In this document: one piece after another, positions 14,258-17,711 of the stretch | How positions within the stretch are numbered: position 1 is the first letter of the stretch | Layout: the number at the start of each line of letters is the position of its first letter | Assembly (NCBI GenBank): GCA_030043575.1 | Contig: JASHXK010000010.1 | Span: 1-17,711, forward strand | Length of the DNA stretch: 17,711 nucleotides | Direction: 5' to 3' | Origin: Terriglobales bacterium | GTDB taxonomy: Bacteria; Acidobacteriota; Terriglobia; Terriglobales; Acidobacteriaceae | Made by a program: the position numbers and the translations under genes | The notes under the pieces: generated by a model | Database searches by the model: none | What the model saw: only the letters and a program-made list of their open reading frames with translations | What the model was told of the DNA's origin: nothing

Positions 14258-15101
14258 AGCCGCTCGCTCAGCTTGTCGCGCAGGTCGTAGGCCTTGCGCG
14301 CGTTCGTGGCCCGCAGATTCTCCTCATTGAGGTTGCCATACACGGCCGCCAAGCGCGATACGCCATGGCGAAATTTGGATCGAGTTCGACTGCCCGCTTC
14401 AGCGATGGCAGAGCGGCGGCGTTTCCCTTCGTATAAAGGATCTTGCGCCCCAGGCTGTAGGCCTGCAGCGCTTCCAGCCATGACGTGGTGGCTTGTTCCA
14501 GTGGAGTGTCGAGTTTCTGCACCGTACCCAGCGACTCGCCCAGTTTGCTCCGCATTTCTGAGGCTGTTTTTCCCAAAGTATCGAGCACATGATTCTTGTC
14601 GCTCGCCTAGGCTTCCGTGCTGGCCAGGGATTCCCGACTTGGACAATTCACCGCCTTCAGAGTCAACAGGTACTGCGTGCCAATTTGGGCTATCGAACCG
14701 TCGAGAACAGCGGCACTGCTCGTGCGCTGGCATTTCTCCCGCGCAAGCGTCGGCGTGACTTTTGCTTCGGCCGGTTGGCCCATCAGACGGAGTGTCTGCT
14801 GGACTTTCGGGTCGGAGATAATGCCGAGAAAGGGGGAGTGTTCCAGTTGTATGGAGAGCCCTTGCCGCAGGGTGCCGTCGAATACCGGGTCGCCAGTTGT
14901 GTTCGTAAAGTCGGCAAGAACAATTGTGTCCTTGCTTGTGAGCTTCGCCGTCTGGGAGCGGAAGTGTAAGAAGAGCAGCGCAGCAACCGCCAGCAGTGCG
15001 ACGCAGGCGAAGATTCGCGTCCGCAGCCCTCGCCCATCCTTGAGTACGATTCTTTCGAAGACCAACTGCCTGCGCCGCCGTAGCGCAGCGGAGCCCTGCA
15101 C
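14258..15101 (-). pseudogene. Membrane Ser/Thr kinase-TPR protein, C-terminal half, broken
   Basis: Read leftward, a membrane segment (IFACVALLAVAALLFLHF) is followed by TIVLADFTNTTGDPVFDGTL and AAVLDGSIAQIGTQYLLTLK. This is the TolB-like N-lobe found after the transmembrane helix in acidobacterial kinases. Next come TPR helices (LEALQAYSLGRKILYTKGNA, LKRAVELDPNFAMAY, LAAVYGNLNEENL, NARKAYDLRDKLSER). The protein-kinase domain itself is absent. Two lesions are visible. An in-frame TAG at 14605-14607 falls in STEA-stop-ASDKNHVL where CAG (Gln) would fit. A one-base loss at about 14353-14357 breaks FAMAY from LAAVYGN. After LSER the sequence becomes antisense IS remnant, so the 3' end is also lost. 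It is non-functional. Confidence 0.82.
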
Positions 15102-15151
15102 AGCGGAGCGGAGGCGGGCGCCTCATTCGACTTACTCCTCTAAAGCGGGGC

Positions 15152-15176
15152 GCTCTTTCATAATGCATTGAGGAGG
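15152..15176 (+). repeat. Dispersed 25-nt repeat, copy 2
   Basis: It matches 12608-12632 at 23 of 25 positions in the same orientation. It lies 50 nt upstream (minus sense) of the recognisable kinase remnant, so it could be ancestral promoter-region or repeat-element sequence. Confidence 0.65.
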
Positions 15177-15334
15177 CTTCGGCCAGACGGGCAGACGCTG
15201 CGCCCGTTCCAGAGGCTACACATTTGTTCGAGGACCGACGACGCCGGAATTGGTTTCCGACCTCATCAGACAGTGGTTTGAAGCTAACTCGTGCAACCTG
15301 GGACGGGGGCGCCGGGGCGGGAACTTACTTGCCC

Positions 15335-15787
15335 TTACGCTGGATACTTCCCGGCTATATACCCCGCAAGGTGCTTGATCGTCTCCTCCTGATCGCCGAT
15401 GATCCACTTCACCAAGTCGCCGATCGATAACACGCCGACGACGCTCTCGGAATCGAGCACGGGCAGATGTCGGATGTGTCGCACTGTCATGATGGTCATG
15501 CACTCATCGATCGCCTGCTGAGGGCTGACCGAGATTACGGGACTGGTCATGATCTCCCTGACTGGAGTGGTTTTCGAAGAGCGGCTCTTGAGAATGACTT
15601 TGCGGGCATAGTCGCGTTCGGAGACGACTCCCACCAGCTCATCGCCGCTTATCACAAGCAATGCTCCCACGCCCTCGAGCGCCATCTTCTCAATCGCTTC
15701 GTAGACGGACTGCTCGGGCGAGATAGACAAAACCAGGTTCCGCCGTTTCTGCTTCAAAATATCAGCGACTGTACCAATTAATTCCAT
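15335..15787 (-). CDS. CBS-domain pair protein
   Basis: The product has 150 residues. Two CBS domains occupy about residues 8-62 (ISPEQSVYEAIEKMALEGVG, VGVVSERDYARKVIL) and 72-127 (SPVISVSPQQAIDECMTIMT, RHLPVLDSESVVGVLSIGDL). The end reads ETIKHLAGYIAGKYPA, a tail common in stand-alone two-CBS proteins. CBS pairs bind adenosine nucleotides and act as energy or redox sensors, often on partners encoded elsewhere; no partner is adjacent here. ATG 15787 is chosen over an upstream start at 15829 because AGGTAGG precedes it by six nt and the domain starts directly after. The protein is cytoplasmic, with no signal or membrane segment. It appears intact. Confidence 0.92.
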   Translation of the reverse strand: MELIGTVADILKQKRRNLVLSISPEQSVYEAIEKMALEGVGALLVISGDELVGVVSERDYARKVILKSRSSKTTPVREIMTSPVISVSPQQAIDECMTIMTVRHIRHLPVLDSESVVGVLSIGDLVKWIIGDQEETIKHLAGYIAGKYPA

Positions 15788-16031
15788 GGAGCACCTACCT
15801 GTCAGCAATCTTGATTCTATCCCTTCCAAGAAGGCCGATCCGGACAGGGCCGAAGCGATCCTCGAATGTTCGCACGACCGATTGAGATTGGATCGATGAT
15901 GGCCTGTTCGATGCTTGCATCAAAGACCTTTGCAACTGAGCGCGCAAACAACTGCGGCACACAAGCCGAAGGCGACGAGCGCCGGCGGCATTCACGCCGC
16001 TCCTTGCACCGTAAATCGCTTTGCCATTACT

Positions 16032-16050
16032 AGTCGTAGATTGTACGACT
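16032..16050. promoter_or_regulatory. Operator-like inverted repeat
   Basis: AGTCGTA (16032-16038) and TACGACT (16044-16050) are exact reverse complements around GATTG. The size and spacing suit a dimeric winged-helix regulator such as the BlaI/MecI type, but no such gene is in the window. It lies 245 nt upstream of the CBS gene start. Confidence 0.35.
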
Positions 16051-16164
16051 CAGGTGAGCATTCCGGGGGTTTGTTGGGTAACATAATCCAGTATCCGAAA
16101 ACATAGGGCGGATCTCATGTCGCCACCTCGCGATTAGAGTCGGATTCTCTGTTCTTTGAAGCTG

Positions 16165-16251
16165 GCTGGTTCCGCCAGCGCGAGCCAGTGCCGGGGATGC
16201 GGGCCGTAGCCCTCACGGATGTGACCCGCGCTTTCAGCACACGCCGGGTGT
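16165..16251. repeat. Cluster of consecutive hairpins
   Basis: The stems are GCTGG-TTCCG-CCAGC (16165-16179), GGGC-CGTA-GCCC (16201-16212), TCAC-GGAT-GTGA (16213-16224) and ACAC-GCCGG-GTGT (16239-16251, then TTTAG). GCGGG (16199-16203) can alternatively pair with CCCGC (16225-16229) to enclose the middle stems. It may be an intergenic palindromic repeat or a small structured RNA. Confidence 0.35.
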
Positions 16252-16273
16252 TTTAGTGCGGTTACGCCTTCCT

Positions 16274-16741
16274 CTACGGCAACTCGTTCCTATCTGATCC
16301 CCCCACGCTGTGAAGAGAGATTGTCGTCGGTTTAAGGTCTGGCCATGTAGTCACGTTGACTTTATCAGGTGCGTCGACAGAGAAAATCTGATCCGCCGTA
16401 CACTTGGGCAAGTGGTAAAACCGACTTGTTTTACGGCTCCAGTAAACGAGGAGGGCATATGTTGGCATGTGGCCACCAGAACTTCTCATGCGAGTTACGA
16501 AGAACCTGGAATCTGGCGTCCACTCCGCCCCGTCCGCTACATATCCCAGCTGCCCATCAGCAGACGAGAAATCGTGCTGACCAAGCTGAGTGCCGTCGCT
16601 GCGCTGAATTAAAACGCGACTCTCGGTCTGTCCAGAAACCAGAGCTTTTAGCTGCCCGTCGGGTGACGTGAGGGTTGCCGGGTCATTTGGACTGGTTAAG
16701 CCAATCAGAAGCGAAAGCGCTAGTACGTAGGCGTGCATCAT
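16274..16741 (-). CDS. Small secreted hypothetical protein
   Basis: The product has 155 residues from ATG 16741. This start is chosen because the signal peptide (MMHAYVLALSLLIGLTS) begins there; an ATG at 16765 and a TTG at 16792 are alternatives, and none has a strong ribosome site. The mature part is short beta-rich sequence: TSPDGQLKALVSGQTESRVL, DGTQLGQHDFSSADGQLGYV, EWTPDSRFFVTRMRSSGGHM, YALLVYWSRKTSRFYHL. The SPDG...WTPDSRFFV pattern is like one blade pair of a WD40/TolB-type propeller, so I infer a periplasmic protein of that fold type. No catalytic motif is visible. Its 3' end faces the hairpin cluster and it has no operon partner. Confidence 0.72.
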   Translation of the reverse strand: MMHAYVLALSLLIGLTSPNDPATLTSPDGQLKALVSGQTESRVLIQRSDGTQLGQHDFSSADGQLGYVADGAEWTPDSRFFVTRMRSSGGHMPTYALLVYWSRKTSRFYHLPKCTADQIFSVDAPDKVNVTTWPDLKPTTISLHSVGGSDRNELP

Positions 16742-16871
16742 TTCGGCGCTGATCTTAGCTGGCATTTGATACCCAAGAAGGCTCAAAGTCAACGGTCGAT
16801 GCTTAAACTCGCGGATTTAACGAAGCGACTGGAGTCTAAGCCATTAGCCGCAAAGGCCAAGCGCATGGGCG

Positions 16872-16877
16872 TATAAT
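16872..16877 (+). promoter_or_regulatory. Perfect -10 box close to a start codon
   Basis: TATAAT ends nine bases before the ATG at 16887. Transcription would start near 16884, giving a leaderless or almost leaderless mRNA, which matches the lack of a ribosome site. No clear -35 box was found. Confidence 0.35.
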
Positions 16878-16886
16878 CGCGGCGCT

Positions 16887-17135
16887 ATGCTGAGCCATCA
16901 ATTCGGAGAGAGATATCTGTACCTCAAGGTGAACTGCAAAACTCCAGACTGCAACACTCCCTGCATACTTAAGTTTCTTGGTCCGTACTGTGGGCAGGGG
17001 AAGATATCACACCTAGTACCCGAGTGGTTTGAGTATGAATGTGAACGGCATCATCGAAACGAGTACGTCCGCTCCGACGTGGTTCCAATTGTGCTGGACT
17101 TCCCACCTCCGCCGGGATTTCGAGGTGCGTTCTGA
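16887..17135 (+). CDS. Small Cys-containing hypothetical protein
   Basis: The product has 82 residues. It has VNCKTPDCNTPCILKFLG with three close cysteines, then PYCGQG, a FEYECERHHRNEY stretch, and it ends in VLDFPPPPGFRGAF. The C.{4}C ... C..HH arrangement suggests a small metal-binding or ribbon fold; I recall similar short acidobacterial proteins ending in a PPPP-F-F motif, but cannot name a family. There is no Shine-Dalgarno; a perfect TATAAT just upstream suggests leaderless expression. No signal peptide or membrane segment was seen, so it is probably cytoplasmic. It is convergent with the downstream tRNA gene. Confidence 0.6.
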   Translation: MLSHQFGERYLYLKVNCKTPDCNTPCILKFLGPYCGQGKISHLVPEWFEYECERHHRNEYVRSDVVPIVLDFPPPPGFRGAF

Positions 17136-17218
17136 CTAGCGGTCCCAATTGCAACATCTTGTCAGAAAAGAAATGCGCTGCCCTGTCACCGCTCCCCGAT
17201 CATCCCCACAATAAGAAT

Positions 17219-17246
17219 GGCCGGCCACCCCGACCAATGGCCGGCC
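17219..17246 (-). terminator. Terminator-like hairpin downstream of tRNA-Leu
   Basis: GGCCGGCC at 17219-17226 and 17239-17246 pair around a 12-nt loop. Read leftward, ATTCTTATTG follows, a T-rich tail. It is placed 121 nt beyond the tRNA 3' end. The plus strand lacks a T-tract. Confidence 0.42.
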
Positions 17247-17366
17247 CGATCATCTGCTGATCCTACGGAAAATACGTTCCGGCAACGGGCAAGTGTTGGG
17301 CATAGCCAGGAGGAAAACGGCAACTCTTCCACTGAAGATTCTGCCGCTAAGTCCTTGCCACAGCGA

Positions 17367-17453
17367 TGGTGCCGGGAGGGGGGGTCGAACCCCCATGACC
17401 CGAAGGTCGGCGGATTTTGAGTCCGCTGCGTCTGCCAGTTCCGCCATCCCGGC
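17367..17453 (-). tRNA. tRNA-Leu (anticodon CAA)
   Basis: The gene is 87 nt including an encoded CCA (17369-17367). The acceptor arms are GCCGGGA (17453-17447) and TCCCGGC (17377-17371), followed by A and CCA. The D-arm has GGCGGAACTGGCAGACGC, the anticodon stem is GCGGA/TCCGC and its loop is CTCAAAA, giving anticodon CAA, which reads UUG. The long variable arm (CGACCTTCGGGTCATGG) is the class II feature of leucine tRNAs, and the T-loop reads GGTTCGACCCC. All arms pair well, so it looks functional. Confidence 0.96.
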
Positions 17454-17484
17454 ATGGGAGGCTAACTGCGTATGCTATAGCAAC

Positions 17485-17666
17485 TTACTGACGACTAGCA
17501 GTCATTGGCATTGCACTCCTTAAATCGCTGGTGGCTGTTCTGGTGGCTGTTTGCTCCTTCTCCACACTGCCAGTATCGCATAACCGTTGCACGGCTTCCA
17601 AGTGATGCTGCGGTGCCAGATGCGCATAACGCAACGTCACCTGGATGGTCCTTTGGCCCATCAGCG
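17485..17666 (-). pseudogene. Tyrosine recombinase (phage-type integrase), C-terminal remnant
   Basis: Read leftward, LMGQRTIQVTLRYAHLAPQH followed by HLEAVQRLC is the last conserved block of tyrosine recombinases; RYAHLAP carries the nucleophilic tyrosine. The end is a hydrophilic tail to TAA at 17487-17485. Immediately upstream of LMGQ the expected helix and the HxxR region are absent, and the frame instead runs through a 9-nt tandem repeat (TTGTTGACT at 17672-17680 and 17681-17689 on the plus strand). I therefore read it as a truncated copy, although the window edge is near. It lies 32 nt from the tRNA-Leu 5' end on the same strand. Confidence 0.75.
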
Positions 17667-17711
17667 GGGACTTGTTGACTTTGTTGACTGGTTCTCGTGG
17701 GTAGCCTGAAC

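Larger units (their letters stand above)
15788..16273. other. Non-coding stretch upstream of the CBS gene
   Basis: No gene was recognised. It holds a symmetric operator-like site (16032-16050) and a dense cluster of small hairpins (16165-16251). Confidence 0.45.

Noticed and set aside
14218..15168. 316-codon minus-strand ORF as a single kinase-region gene
   Set aside because: Most of it is out of frame with the recognisable TolB-like/TPR protein; only its last ~40 codons before the IS junction are in the right frame.
1..17711. CRISPR array
   Set aside because: No regularly spaced direct repeats and no cas-like genes; the repeats found are two-copy and kilobases apart.

Overview
The window looks like a piece of an Acidobacteriota chromosome (probably class Terriglobia). 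This is an inference from gene content: a GloVer-repeat secreted protein, the C-terminal half of an acidobacterial-type membrane Ser/Thr kinase with TPRs, an adjacent DUF3300/DUF2950 pair, many IS110-type elements, and moderately high GC with GC-rich third positions in the intact genes. No rRNA, CRISPR array or replication origin was seen.

Layout. 1-124: the start of an IS110-family transposase that runs off the left edge. 653-1210: a secreted YceI-like protein. 1215-1366: an IS110 remnant behind it. 1567-2177: a decayed GloVer-type gene and a Cys-rich remnant. 2583-4571: a large intact GloVer-repeat protein with its own promoter-like sequence. 4572-5548: about 1 kb of mostly decayed DNA with a hypothetical-gene remnant. 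5606-7243: an acyl-CoA synthetase whose annotated start is probably not the ancestral one. 7353-7802: an N-terminally truncated CPBP-type membrane protease. 8299-10689: a DUF3300 plus DUF2950 lipoprotein operon. 10690-15168: a graveyard holding a frameshifted IS110 transposase, an IS5/IS1182-like remnant, two possible small genes, several strong hairpins and a broken kinase-TPR gene. 15335-15787: a CBS-pair protein. 16274-16741: a small secreted protein. 16887-17135: a small Cys-containing protein. 17367-17453: tRNA-Leu(CAA). 17485-17666: the tail of a tyrosine recombinase.

How the genes work together. Few of them form pathways. The clear functional unit is DUF3300-DUF2950 (39 nt apart, strong ribosome sites, both exported). 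The intact genes are mostly single envelope or secreted proteins separated by dead mobile DNA, which marks this as an accessory, rearranging region.

The most interesting signal is shared by the three IS110-type leaders (near 125-184, 1368-1442 and 12489-12534). In each, the transposase ribosome-binding site lies in, or directly abuts, the 3' arm of a stem whose 5' arm is a few dozen bases upstream. IS110 elements are known to encode a bridge RNA in this non-coding end. The structures may therefore be bridge-RNA stems that also gate transposase translation. Other observations include two pairs of dispersed repeats, a tandem pair of strong hairpins, point lesions that can be placed to within a few bases in the broken genes, and an integrase remnant on the unexpected side of a tRNA gene. 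All motif and family calls were made by eye, without database searches.
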